A DNA stretch of 64,000 nt from Saccharomyces mikatae IFO 1815. Its lineage: Eukaryota; Ascomycota; Saccharomycetes; Saccharomycetales; Saccharomycetaceae. The translations under genes were made by a program, and so were the position numbers. Numbering within the stretch: position 1 is the first letter of the stretch; every line of letters starts with the position of its first letter. Below the pieces are notes generated by a model. It was not told where the DNA came from and searched no databases. It worked only from the letters and a program-made list of their open reading frames with translations. Shown here piece by piece: positions 32,169-41,308 of this stretch. The DNA lies in the NCBI RefSeq assembly GCF_947241705.1, contig NC_079262.1, positions 124,001-188,000 of the forward strand. The letters run 5' to 3'.

Positions 32169-33749
32169 TTATAATGCGGAAAAGATGAATAAATTGTTGG
32201 TTGCTGCAACTGCAATACTATTTTCTCTTGGATGCCATGAAAAATGTAGAATATTTTTCTTAAAATCAATATCGTCACCCCAGTCTTTATTCCTTGCCGA
32301 TCTCTGTGCTAATGAGCCGTACCGTTTGTTTCTAAATGCTGTTTTGTCAGCTTGTAATACAATTTCATTCATATCGGTTCCAGGGTCTGCTGAGTTTGCC
32401 CCTTCCTCACCCGCTATACTACTTCTAGAGCTATTACTACTTCCAACCAGGCTCGTGTTACGTCCGTTACTCCTACGTTTGTGACTGTTGCTGCTGCTAC
32501 TAGAATCTTTATTTTGTATGCTGTTGTTGGTAATTTTATTACTGTTGCTATTAGCCATGTTGTGTTCATCAAAGGTTTTGACTATGCCATTATCTTTATC
32601 ACCAGAAGTTACTACATTAGGGTAGATCATGAAATTATTATTGTAAGAACCAGTCATTACACTTGAACTATCACCACTAAAACTAACTTCAAATTTATCG
32701 AAAATCGCATCGTTCTCGTAGGTATCACTCAATCTCTCCTTCAATTGCTCATGTATATTTATGGTTTTCAGTGGTTTATTATCCATATTCACGTCCCAAA
32801 TTTTGACAGTCAAATAATCCCTTGATGCAATATACCTACCATTTGGACTGAACTTTATATCAGAAATCGATGACGTTATTTCTGTGAAAAAATTATGATT
32901 GATTGGATCCAAGTATTCTTCAAATGTTTTAGTTTTATTATCACATAAAGAATTTTGTCTCATATCACATAACTTTATTGTACCTTTTGAAGAAGAATAC
33001 ATGAATAAATTACATTCCTGCGGGTGGAATTCGGCACTTGTGATCACTTCAGTTAATTCTTCCATATTAGTTGGCTTGATATCTACGATGTTGAAGCTTT
33101 GATCTGGTATGTCTAAATTCCATAAGTTGATTCGCAAATCGTCGGCACTTAGAAATGTTTCCTGATCAGAATTCAAAGATATTGAATTGATGTGATAGGT
33201 ATGTGCATTACTATATATACGCTTAGGAGTGGCAGCAATGATTTTGTCATGTTGTGATAACTGAGGCAGCTTTAGAGATTGTAGGGACATTACAGCTCTC
33301 ACGGAACCCCCTCTACTATTATGGTTGTCGGGTATGTCCTTTCTCGCAAATGTGACCCCTTCGGTTAAGTTGTTCTGGCTCACCAATTTTATGTTTTTCT
33401 CGTAAACTTTCCAAAGTTTTATAGTTTTATCATTTGTACTCAAAAGAAAATGAGACCTTTGAGTTGGTCGTAACCATTTGATTTCATTTATTTTCTCTTC
33501 AATTTCTAAGGACTTTAAATAATCAAATTCTGCATCATGACTTTGGAACTCCGTTAAAAATTTATATTCGCAATGTCTACTATTACTTCTTTCAAATAGC
33601 ACCACACGTCCACCTTTATCACCGGTTGCTAAATAATTTCCAGTATAGTCAAATTCCACAGCTGTGATAAGGTCGGCTTCTGTCACAACAATATCTGCTT
33701 TGTCACCAAAACATTGGCTAAACTTAAAATCAAAATTGTTCTGTGCCAT
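32169..33749 (-). CDS. CDC55: CDC55, B-type regulatory subunit of protein phosphatase 2A
   Basis: This WD40 beta-propeller subunit directs PP2A (Tpd3 plus Pph21/22) to mitotic substrates. It restrains mitotic entry and exit and acts in the spindle checkpoint. The 526 residues equal the S. cerevisiae length. The family signature is visible: [13 protein letters not shown] at the N-terminus, then [32 protein letters not shown], the central [15 protein letters not shown] and [21 protein letters not shown] Ser/Asn/Lys-rich insertion of about 60 residues (roughly 400-465) interrupts the last repeat. It is found in the yeast protein and absent from animal B55. The C-terminus closes the propeller with [22 protein letters not shown]. 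Confidence 0.96.
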   Translation of the reverse strand: MAQNNFDFKFSQCFGDKADIVVTEADLITAVEFDYTGNYLATGDKGGRVVLFERSNSRHCEYKFLTEFQSHDAEFDYLKSLEIEEKINEIKWLRPTQRSHFLLSTNDKTIKLWKVYEKNIKLVSQNNLTEGVTFARKDIPDNHNSRGGSVRAVMSLQSLKLPQLSQHDKIIAATPKRIYSNAHTYHINSISLNSDQETFLSADDLRINLWNLDIPDQSFNIVDIKPTNMEELTEVITSAEFHPQECNLFMYSSSKGTIKLCDMRQNSLCDNKTKTFEEYLDPINHNFFTEITSSISDIKFSPNGRYIASRDYLTVKIWDVNMDNKPLKTINIHEQLKERLSDTYENDAIFDKFEVSFSGDSSSVMTGSYNNNFMIYPNVVTSGDKDNGIVKTFDEHNMANSNSNKITNNSIQNKDSSSSSNSHKRRSNGRNTSLVGSSNSSRSSIAGEEGANSADPGTDMNEIVLQADKTAFRNKRYGSLAQRSARNKDWGDDIDFKKNILHFSWHPRENSIAVAATNNLFIFSAL

Positions 33750-34533
33750 TGTGTGTTATACTATGTCTCTTTATGTGCAAGATCTCACCAGTTCGACCTC
33801 AGTGTATTGGTTCGCTCTTATGAAATTTCTAAAACCCTATTTTTCCCTTTTTGAATATGCTGATACAGTGGGGGAAATTTTATCAACTGTAGTATTTACC
33901 CTCTGATAGAAAGAAATTCGACGAAAAAAAGGGTGAATTAAGTGAAAAAACAAGTTTATATGATCTTATCAACTTATTCTAGAATGCGTTTGTGTATTCA
34001 ATTCCTTAACTCTAGCTGTGTTGAGTTCCTACCGTTGTATTCAAGTTTTGTATAAACTCCCTTTATCTTTGACGGGAAATGTTAGGCAAAACTGAATTGG
34101 AAGAGAAAAAAAGGAAAGAAAAAAAAAAATCGACCAGATGTAGGATGATGTGCGGGGGGAGATACGTGCCAGTTGTTTCAAAAAAAAATTGTTTATTCCG
34201 TGCCGGAATAGAAGATTACTTGTTGTTTTCTTATGTAGTACAGATTTAAAATAGATCAGTACTATCAAAGCCAACTTAATACATGATCAGTATCTGCTAG
34301 TAGTTATAACATGTCCTGTTTTTTTTCGATATCCCATTAAAGGGAAAGAAAGGGAGGCAAAAAAAATTCAAACGAAAAAAATCATATCGTATTGAACGAT
34401 GCTCGTAGACTGTGACAACATATAGTTGTAGATTCCTAACTTTTTGTTGCGCATCTAAAGCTATTATTGTAATGGTTATTTCATTGATTAGAAGTTGTAA
34501 AAAGTTACTTATATTCTACCTATGTCAATCAAG
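33750..34533. other. Intergenic DNA between CDC55 and the 3' end of RPS26A
   Basis: 784 bp with A-rich runs near 34104-34128 and 34180-34188, and many T/A tracts. It must contain the CDC55 promoter and the RPS26A 3'-UTR. No gene or recognisable site beyond poly(dA:dT). Confidence 0.5.
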
Positions 34534-34893
34534 TTATAAAGCCTTCTTGGCAGCATCAGCAGGAGAAACCTTGTTTTCTCTGTTGAATCTTGGTCTTTGA
34601 GGTGGAGCTCTGTTCTTTCTGTCTTCTCTAGATCTGACTCTGACAATTCTGGCGTGAATAGCACAGGAAACACAGTAGTGCAACTTGTTGTAAGTCTTTG
34701 GCAAAGCGTATTCAGGGTAGACAGAAGCTTCGGACAAATCTCTGACGGCAGCAGCTTCAACGATGTTTCTGATAGCCATTCTCTTGATAGCCTTATCCTT
34801 TGGAATAGACTTGGAACAGTTGACACATCTGACTGGTTTGACGTGACCTCTACCTTTCTTGTTTCTACCGTTGGAAGCTCTCTTCTTTGGCAT
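34534..34893 (-). CDS. RPS26A: RPS26A, ribosomal protein eS26
   Basis: This small-subunit protein sits at the mRNA exit channel and contacts the Kozak region upstream of the start codon. 119 residues, [16 protein letters not shown] onward. The open frame continues upstream to 35097, but that part lies in the 5'-UTR intron. The zinc ribbon is intact, with CVNC near residue 23 and CVSC near residue 74. The C-terminus is basic ([17 protein letters not shown]). The region 34904-35265 reads as a 5'-UTR intron, and twin Rap1 sites lie at 35607-35632. Codon use is strongly biased, as in other yeast ribosomal protein genes. Confidence 0.97.
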
Positions 34894-34903
34894 TTTGAAT
34901 GAT

Positions 34904-35265
34904 CTAAATGGAAATTCTTTTCGATTCTTGCATGTTGCAAGGTTTGAAAAAATTAATGAGCTGTTAGTAATTGTATTTTCATAAAACGTTAGACAAAAGG
35001 GAAAGGGGACATTTCGTGTGATATCATGAATTCGGCTTGAATTTTTCTTCCATAGGTCTACTCGAGATTGGACTGTGAAAATAATCGCTACATTCAATTC
35101 AACATAACTGATATGTGGACGTCCAACGGATGCCGGTATTCTTCATCAAAAGAAGGAATTACACCTATCGCATTTCGAGAATATATTTTATTAGGTTCCT
35201 CCCAGGTTCAACATTCTAATTTCTCTTCCCTTTTCTACCTCTTCATTTTCGTGTCATTAACATAC
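34904..35265 (-). other. 5'-UTR intron of RPS26A (362 nt)
   Basis: On the minus strand there is a perfect 5' splice site GTATGT (35265-35260), a perfect branch sequence TACTAAC (34969-34963) and the 3' splice site TTTAG ending at 34904, ten nucleotides before the ATG. An earlier AAG at 34927 is a weaker alternative. All three signals are consensus, and the size is normal for a ribosomal-protein intron. The intron also explains why the Rap1 sites are over 700 bp from the ATG yet only about 350 bp from the 5' splice site. Confidence 0.85.
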
Positions 35266-35384
35266 TACTTAAAGACTATGGTTTTTTGATTTTTAATATG
35301 ACTGATAGAAAGTATTTGATATAGCGATCTTTTAATCTAGCAGATATTTCAAATATCAAGTAATCCCACAAGACCTATCGAGAG

Positions 35385-35560
35385 CGACACCTCTGGAGGC
35401 TGAAGCCTGCAGTCTCCATGCTCCAGCCTAAGTTAGGAGAGTTGAACCCATTACGAGAGTTTCCTTTCCTTGCAGAGACCTTCTCCTGAGGGGGGAGAAC
35501 TGGCGACCTGGCTGCCATACTGGACGGGGTTGTTTACCACTTTTCCCGCACGTAGAATCC
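35385..35560. other. GC-rich, hairpin-prone block in the RPS26A upstream region
   Basis: This block stands out from the AT-rich surroundings. Inverted repeats include CTGGAG...CTCCAG (about 35393-35426), GGCTGAAGCC, and TTCTCC...GGAGAA near 35481-35499. It is compatible with a structured RNA on either strand or with a dense factor-binding region. I could not fit it to a known snoRNA class. Confidence 0.45.
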
Positions 35561-35562
35561 AT
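35428..35562 (-). CDS. Possible 44-codon ORF upstream of RPS26A (place of YGL188C-A)
   Basis: The reading frame starts MDSTCGKSGKQPRP and ends STLLT. It is basic, without a membrane span or known motif. S. cerevisiae has a short annotated ORF of unknown function, YGL188C-A, in this interval; I cannot recall its sequence well enough to equate them. It lies between the Rap1 sites and the RPS26A 5' splice site, in the most GC-rich part of the intergenic region. It may instead be promoter sequence or part of a non-coding RNA. Confidence 0.3.
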   Translation of the reverse strand: MDSTCGKSGKQPRPVWQPGRQFSPLRRRSLQGKETLVMGSTLLT

Positions 35563-35606
35563 GTTTTTTTCCGATATTCTGCAAACTTTGTGATAAAATA
35601 AGCTAA

Positions 35607-35632
35607 CAATGTATGGGTTGGTGTATGGATGT
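35607..35632 (-). promoter_or_regulatory. Two adjacent Rap1 sites (UASrpg) of RPS26A
   Basis: Reading the minus strand, ACATCCATACACC is followed directly by AACCCATACATTG. Both fit the Rap1 consensus ACACCCATACATT in its ribosomal-protein forms. Paired Rap1 sites in this orientation are the hallmark of ribosomal protein promoters. They lie about 340 bp upstream of the proposed RPS26A 5' splice site. Confidence 0.85.
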
Positions 35633-36014
35633 GAAAAGAATACTTTTCAGTCCTATTTGCGCGGGCTTCGTAGCATTTCAGCTGGCGCTATCCTTAAGGA
35701 TGACAGAGGATAGAATAATAAGAAACTAAGACATGAATTGTACTAATATTAATAAGAATTTTTAAATAAAAATATATCTTGACCTTTCTCGATCTTTTTG
35801 GTTATGTATTTTTTTGGCTTTCTACTAAAGATGGAGTAAAAGTGTTCATTTAACCTTCCGTTAAAAGAACTCTCTTCGGGCACTTTGTTCACATGACATG
35901 TATAGAAGCTCAAACCTGGTAAGAATGTTTGCTAGGTTTCCAAAAAAAAAAATATAAATAAAGGGTAATGTAGAAAAGAAAAGGAAAAACAGAAGGGCAA
36001 TTTTAATGAAAAGA
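35633..36014. other. Intergenic DNA between the RPS26A promoter and the 3' end of COX4
   Basis: 382 bp, AT-rich, with the COX4 3'-UTR at its right. No gene or further site seen. Confidence 0.45.
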
Positions 36015-36482
36015 TTAATGATGGTGATCATCAGTTGGAACACCAACAGGGTTTAGTTTGTAAACAGAACCACATTCCCAGCATCTGGCGACTTCGTTAA
36101 CAGTAGGTTTTAACCACATGATAGTATGTGAACCAGCAGGAGAACCTGTACAACCGACATAACGATAGTCATCATACGACTCAATGATGATAGGGTCTTT
36201 CATGGTACCCTTTCTGGAGGAATCTAATGGTTTGGTATCAAAAACATCAATACCTTCTAATTTACCCAACAGTTCCAATCTTGCTAAACCAGTTTCTTGG
36301 TCTAGATCTGTTGGGACAGTACCCTCCTTGGCACCAGGTCCAATCAAAGTTTCTGGTCCGTTAACTTCTGCCAAGTTTTGAGCAATTTTCACTACAGGCT
36401 TTTGTTGAAGTAGGAATCTAGAGCTGCATAAAGTTCTTGTAGCAGGCTTGAATAATCTTATAGAATGACGGAGTGATAGCAT
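36015..36482 (-). CDS. COX4: COX4, cytochrome c oxidase subunit IV (zinc-binding, COX5B type)
   Basis: This 155-residue nuclear-encoded complex IV subunit lies on the matrix side. The start is MLSLRHSIRLFKPATRTLC, a classical amphipathic mitochondrial presequence. The open frame continues upstream to 36659 but crosses the 5'-UTR intron. The zinc site is formed by the ligands in GCTGSPAGSH and RCWECGS. It ends with a His-rich DDHHH. Nearly all substitutions from S. cerevisiae fall in the presequence, and the mature protein is almost unchanged. Confidence 0.97.
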   Translation of the reverse strand: MLSLRHSIRLFKPATRTLCSSRFLLQQKPVVKIAQNLAEVNGPETLIGPGAKEGTVPTDLDQETGLARLELLGKLEGIDVFDTKPLDSSRKGTMKDPIIIESYDDYRYVGCTGSPAGSHTIMWLKPTVNEVARCWECGSVYKLNPVGVPTDDHHH

Positions 36483-36493
36483 TGTGTTTGTTT

Positions 36494-36836
36494 CTATTTG
36501 TATTGTTAAATCAAACGATAAATGAGTGCAATCAGAATTGTTAGTACAATAATTCTCTATTGAGGTGATTATGTTAATTTCAAGGCTATTGTTGAGCAGT
36601 GTTGGTATTGGAGTGGGCATGGTGTAGCGGATATCTAGGACAACTATGAGTGCTCTCATTTTTGGACAAATGGGAAAGCAGAGAACAGGCTAGACTGGAG
36701 GAAAAACTTCTTCTCGAGGCTAAGTCCGGTTCTCAAACTGTTTCTATCATTTCCTGTTTTAGATTGTCTGTCTCCTTTCATGGTCGTTCTCTCCCCGCCA
36801 TCTCATACACTTTTGGGTAATTAATTTGTAACATAC
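36494..36836 (-). other. 5'-UTR intron of COX4 (343 nt)
   Basis: On the minus strand there are GTATGT at 36836-36831, TACTAAC at 36546-36540, and the 3' splice site AATAG ending at 36494, eleven nucleotides before the ATG. I recall that S. cerevisiae COX4 carries a 5'-UTR intron; these signals agree. Confidence 0.88.
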
Positions 36837-37083
36837 ATTTCAAAAAAGCAGTATTATCTGTTTATGCTATTTTTACGCAATCAGCGTGCTAAAATACAAA
36901 TGTGGTTTGCAAAAATGTTAAAAGAGATTCAAATCTGCCTGTATCTTTTCCTTCAGAGTTTATACTTGAAAAAGGCCAACCGTTTTGTCCTTGAGCAGGC
37001 TCTATTTTCTCTTCCCTTTATTTGCTACTATCCAAGATGGGAGATATCGCTTTTTCGAAGAACGCCTTTGGAACCCGCTGATC

Positions 37084-37091
37084 TTATTGGT
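37084..37091 (+). promoter_or_regulatory. HAP2/3/4/5 (CCAAT) site upstream of COX4
   Basis: TTATTGGT fits TNATTGGT exactly. It lies about 250 bp upstream of the COX4 5' splice site, that is, in the true promoter once the intron is counted. Confidence 0.6.
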
Positions 37092-37321
37092 GGGGAGTCA
37101 GCTGACAGTAAGCCCAGATCGCGACAGCAAATGGAAGAGCTGCAATTGTTATTCAAAGTGTCAGTATGATTTTTTCGATAATATTTACTATCTCTCTAGT
37201 GTGAGCTATAAAGATTACTAAAAGAAAAATGAATTTGTTGGATTGAGTGACTACGATTATACATTTCTTCGTATAAATTGGAGTAGTTGATAACGAACAC
37301 TCTTTAATATGATACTAATAA

Positions 37322-37618
37322 TGTTGGGTAAATGAATACCAACATTTTTATGATGATACCAATTATATTGAAGTAGAAAAAATCTAATAATAGAATTACT
37401 TGCAGTAGTAAGATAAAGATATATTAATTTATCAGAACTTAGTATATAAGAAGATGAGTTATCACCAAATTCTTATCATCAACACTCTGATTTATGTCTA
37501 AACCTTTTGGTTTAATATAACCAATCAGCGTGTGTTCTATATACCTCTCTTATATAAGATTAAAAAGGAACGACTTATTCTTAATTATTACAACTTACTA
37601 AACAACAAATAATCAACA
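37322..37618 (+). mobile_element. Solo LTR of Ty4/Tsu4 (tau-like) type
   Basis: A 297-bp segment starts TGTTGG and ends CAACA. It has an internal TATATAAG near 37443 and the stretch ACCAATCAGCGTGTGTTC, which I associate with Ty4-family (tau) LTRs. Ty4 and the related Tsu4 cannot be told apart by eye. No clear 5-bp duplication flanks it (AATAA against GAATT), so it is probably not recent or an end is misplaced. No internal Ty4 sequence follows. Confidence 0.65.
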
Positions 37619-37743
37619 GAATTGCAGGCACCTGATCCGCTGCAGTCTATTTTATTACCAGGAGGGTGCTTATTTAAAAGAAATTTGAACTAAATTATTC
37701 CCTTATATCATAGTCTATTTTATATAAGATTGTGTGCTTGAAA
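37619..37743. other. Short AT-rich stretch between the solo LTR and the 3' end of TPN1
   Basis: It contains two imperfect copies of AGTCTATTTTAT, near 37645 and 37712. No gene seen. Confidence 0.4.
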
Positions 37744-39480
37744 TTATCGGCCAAATTTACGTAGTTCTAAATATCTGCAGGGCGGATATACAAGACCTGA
37801 GAATGCCATACTTAGCCACATGGCCAGATCACCACCATATTCACCGAATTTGGCAGCAATTGGACCAATCCAGTAGGCTTGTGCCATGCCAACTACCACA
37901 CCAGCGACTCCTACAATGAATGCAAATGTTGCTGCATAACCATGTGTTAGAACATCATAATCTTCCCATTTATCCCAATTGTAACGATGTTTAGTCACCT
38001 TGTGTTTCCTTTTTAACAAATGAATGTTTGTCATTGTATTCTTCTCAAGCTCTTTGGAAGGCCTCATGAGTTCTGATGTTTTCATTTCATCTGTAAGTGG
38101 GGGGAATTCTTTGGTGTACAAATTTAAGAAAAACCTCCTGAATATCAAATTTTCTTCAAATAACAAAATGAAGTACATACTAATCCAGTAACCTATCATC
38201 GGTAGGAAATTGCCTAAAATGGTACTGAAATGATTACGTCCTATCAATGCGCATACCAAACAAATTATAGTGCAAACGATAGACCAGAACCAACGAGGGA
38301 TTCTCGCACAGAAAACGCTAGACAGTTGAATAGAAAATGCTGCGGAATATGTATTAATAATGTTATTGGAAACCAAACTGAAAACAAGCACTACGACACA
38401 AAACTTTCCAAAACCGTTCCAACGTTGAAATCCGGCCCAAAGTAATCCACCCATGCCATGAGCATCGTATTCAACAGACCAAGGTTCATATGACATGGCA
38501 ACGGAAGCTAGTAAGAGACCTAATATCCCTACAAAGCAAGTGGGCAAAAAAGTTCCAAAAAAGGTTAGGCAGAAAATTTGAATGTGTGGAGTATCTTCTG
38601 GGAATAATATATAGTAATCTGCAGTAATAGACCCCCATGTAGCTGTAATACTGTAGCATAATGAGAAAAAACTCATCCAATTGCCTTTCCTTGTGGAAGA
38701 ATCCAAATTCCCTTTTGAAACGTATGTATTGACAAAGCTGTATTTGTCACTGGATGAAATGTACAGTAACAAAAATGCTGTCAAGACTGGTATAGACAAG
38801 TAAGTTTCCACTTTAACAACCTGCTTGATACCAAAAATGGCAACTACAAAAGAGCACACGGTCACGATAACAATTCCCACCCATAGAGGTACTTTATCGT
38901 TAGATATTGCAGCTAGCATTTCACCCCCAACCACAGAATTAACCACGGACCAACCCATGACACCGATAATGGAAGCTAATGCTACCAGTTTAACAAACCA
39001 CCATCCAAATAGATATCTAGCTGTTACCATCTGTCTGCAACCGGACTGTGGTCCCATAATCGAACAATAGGCAGCAACTAAACAACCAATTAAAACTGAT
39101 ATTAAACTGGAGGCTAACGATTCTCTAAAGCTTAAACCGAAGAGTAAAGGCCCCAATAAAAAAGATGACATGGAGGATAGACCACCTGTGGCGCTCAACC
39201 ATAATCCTGCGACATGCAGAAATTGTCTTCTCGATGTTCCTCTTTCGTAGGGAGATATCCTTTGAATACCTGTCGACTCCACCCCCATTGCATCCACTTT
39301 CTTAGAAAGCCATGCCGCCTTATTGATAATTCTTCTTAGAACTGATGCATTCGAGTTGGCATCTTCCGTGGGTAAGTTTAATGATGAAGCTGGTGTTCCT
39401 TCTTCATAAAATTCTATGATATCAGTGGTATGCTTTGTGCTATCTTCTTTGCCCTTTATAGGTGTCTCCATATCATCCAT
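37744..39480 (-). CDS. TPN1: TPN1, plasma-membrane vitamin B6 (pyridoxine) transporter
   Basis: A proton symporter for pyridoxine, pyridoxal and pyridoxamine, of the purine-cytosine permease (NCS1) family. 578 residues, against 579 in S. cerevisiae. The N-terminal 95 residues are soluble (MDDMETPIKGKEDSTKHTT). About twelve hydrophobic segments follow, beginning with FLHVAGLWLSATGGLSSMSS (family TM1) and LLFGLSFRESLASSLISVL. The family segment IMGPQSGCRQMVTARYLFGW is present. The C-terminal part carries the loop KRKHKVTKHRYNWDKWEDYD before the last two spans. Its 3' end is 126 bp from a solo LTR. Confidence 0.95.
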   Translation of the reverse strand: MDDMETPIKGKEDSTKHTTDIIEFYEEGTPASSLNLPTEDANSNASVLRRIINKAAWLSKKVDAMGVESTGIQRISPYERGTSRRQFLHVAGLWLSATGGLSSMSSFLLGPLLFGLSFRESLASSLISVLIGCLVAAYCSIMGPQSGCRQMVTARYLFGWWFVKLVALASIIGVMGWSVVNSVVGGEMLAAISNDKVPLWVGIVIVTVCSFVVAIFGIKQVVKVETYLSIPVLTAFLLLYISSSDKYSFVNTYVSKGNLDSSTRKGNWMSFFSLCYSITATWGSITADYYILFPEDTPHIQIFCLTFFGTFLPTCFVGILGLLLASVAMSYEPWSVEYDAHGMGGLLWAGFQRWNGFGKFCVVVLVFSLVSNNIINTYSAAFSIQLSSVFCARIPRWFWSIVCTIICLVCALIGRNHFSTILGNFLPMIGYWISMYFILLFEENLIFRRFFLNLYTKEFPPLTDEMKTSELMRPSKELEKNTMTNIHLLKRKHKVTKHRYNWDKWEDYDVLTHGYAATFAFIVGVAGVVVGMAQAYWIGPIAAKFGEYGGDLAMWLSMAFSGLVYPPCRYLELRKFGR

Positions 39481-39862
39481 CTCTAACCGAGATCTCTAAG
39501 TGCTGCGGTTGAATAATTATTCTTTAAAGCGGACACTACTGAACCCCAAATGCTTACATAAAGAGTTTCAGCAGTCGTTTCCTTTTTAAATGACCTTTAT
39601 CTTAAAACAGCATCAAGTCAGTCAGACGCAGAAAATTTCAGATGTGATAAGATGCGGCAAACGAGTCCGAAATTTACTTACACGCAAGCAGGGGTTATAC
39701 ACCTACGGAGTACAGTACTACAACTCACTACTGAAACACGAGGTAGCGCATAGTTTTGAGTTTTTTTCGAATGATATATAGAAGAGACCAGGCCGATATT
39801 TTTCTATGGTTTATCGATATGAATAGATACCTATGTGTATATAATTCCTGCGTTACTTAATA
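39481..39862. other. Intergenic DNA between TPN1 and the 3' end of YGL185C
   Basis: 382 bp forming the TPN1 promoter and YGL185C 3'-UTR. A 63-codon plus-strand frame at 39590 has no features of a gene. Confidence 0.45.
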
Positions 39863-41002
39863 CTAAACTATACGGGCAACTTTTTCGTCACTTGCGCATT
39901 CTCCAGACATCACTTGTAATATTCTTTGTAAGGCCAATTCGCAACTTTGCTCAAATACGTCTTTTGTCGCACTGCCCACATGCGGAGTAATTGAAGTAAA
40001 TTTGTCAAAAGATCTGATTTTTTCATCTATTTGTGGTTCATTATAAAAGACGTCTGCTCCGAGATGCTTAATTTGTCCTTTTCGCAAGGCCTTAGATACA
40101 GCTCGCAAGTCCAGGATTGCGCCCCTTCCCAAGTTTACTAGAATTAAATTTGAATTGCAATGTTTCAAAAACTTGTCATTAATCAAATGTTCTGTTTGAG
40201 GGGTGCCCGGTAATGTGGTCACGATTGCATGAAATTGGTATAGTTTGGCATATATTGTTTCGTCCAGACTATGAAACACCCACCTTTCGTTTTGAGTAAT
40301 TGTGAAGTCTTCACTTCTCTTGCTATAATGGATTTCCATTCCTAATCCGTATTGCAATTTCTGGGCCAATTGCTTGCCAATATTTCCTAGACCAAGAATC
40401 AAACATTTTTTTCCTCTTGGAGATTCAGTATGCACACTACCTAATTCATGTCCAAAAGCAAATCTGCTCTTTTCAGCAGCTTTTGCTCTTGCAGATAGTG
40501 TGTTCCCGGTTTCTCGAGTAAGTTTTTGACAATAAGAGAATTTCCTGAAACCGTCTAAAATATGCCACAATGCGCAATCTGCCACGTCGTTACCAACTTG
40601 GTGAAGTTTGAAGTCATCAATCAGTTTTTCATTTTTATCGTCTTGGTAGTTATACAATTGAATGTTATGTTCGCGTAATGCGTTTAGGTCCCACCCATTG
40701 TACCCTCTTGAGCAAAGGACGATGCATCTTAAATCGCTTCTGGGGAACGACTTATGCTCGATAATATCTCGAGTCATACCGCCAATTTTCCAAAAAGCTG
40801 GAAAGCCAGCATAAATGGCACAAATTCTGGAATGTTTGTGCCTTTCCAGAAAGTCAAGAAACGCATCTTTGGTGTCCAAGTGATAGCGCAAGATACTGAA
40901 CTTTTCATTGAATACCCTGGAATTTAATGTGACTGATGTTTCACATGGATCGGCAATGAAAAGAATTGTGGGCTTTTGAGTTGCTGCAGAGGCGTCGCCC
41001 AT
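39863..41002 (-). CDS. YGL185C, D-isomer-specific 2-hydroxyacid dehydrogenase homologue
   Basis: 379 residues. The C-terminal two-thirds is the NAD(P)-binding domain of D-2-hydroxyacid dehydrogenases: the Rossmann motif LGLGNIGKQLAQKLQ (near residue 206), the catalytic Arg in VNLGRGAILD, the Glu in DVFYNEPQID and the catalytic His in ITPHVGSATKD. All catalytic residues are present, so the enzyme is probably active. The substrate is unknown; relatives include Gor1 (glyoxylate/hydroxypyruvate reductase). The first 110 residues form the split catalytic domain. I see no targeting signal. Confidence 0.92.
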   Translation of the reverse strand: MGDASAATQKPTILFIADPCETSVTLNSRVFNEKFSILRYHLDTKDAFLDFLERHKHSRICAIYAGFPAFWKIGGMTRDIIEHKSFPRSDLRCIVLCSRGYNGWDLNALREHNIQLYNYQDDKNEKLIDDFKLHQVGNDVADCALWHILDGFRKFSYCQKLTRETGNTLSARAKAAEKSRFAFGHELGSVHTESPRGKKCLILGLGNIGKQLAQKLQYGLGMEIHYSKRSEDFTITQNERWVFHSLDETIYAKLYQFHAIVTTLPGTPQTEHLINDKFLKHCNSNLILVNLGRGAILDLRAVSKALRKGQIKHLGADVFYNEPQIDEKIRSFDKFTSITPHVGSATKDVFEQSCELALQRILQVMSGECASDEKVARIV

Positions 41003-41308
41003 TTTTTATTTGTTTCTTATCCTTCTTAGCTGTTGTCAAAGGGACAACATAAATGTGCGGCTATTCAAATATTCCCTTTACGATCGGCCTTCATTATACA
41101 TGTTTGTTACAGAAAGCTCCTCTCTAACACGCGTACGTTTCCCAAAGATAAATAAGAGCGTATAAAAAAGACTTAGACTGTACGATGTAAAAGAAGGTAT
41201 AGTTATTGTTCTTGACATTACAGTTATAGAAGTATATAAACAAATGCTGGGGGTAACCAATCTTGGCGTAATGATGTATGGAAAGAAAAAGCATTTGCAG
41301 CCTTTTTC
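41003..41308. other. Intergenic DNA between YGL185C and the 3' end of STR3
   Basis: 306 bp. It carries the YGL185C promoter and the STR3 3' end. No gene or clear site seen. Confidence 0.45.

Noticed and set aside
34894-35097. N-terminal extension of RPS26A suggested by the open frame
   Set aside because: It lies inside the 5'-UTR intron; the known eS26 start is the ATG at 34893.
35385-35560. snoRNA gene in the GC-rich block
   Set aside because: I could not find paired C/D boxes, or an H box with ACA at correct spacing, on either strand; kept only as an unexplained structured block.
36483-36659. N-terminal extension of COX4 suggested by the open frame
   Set aside because: It crosses the intron 3' splice site and branch point; the presequence starting MLSLRHSIRLF is the conserved start.
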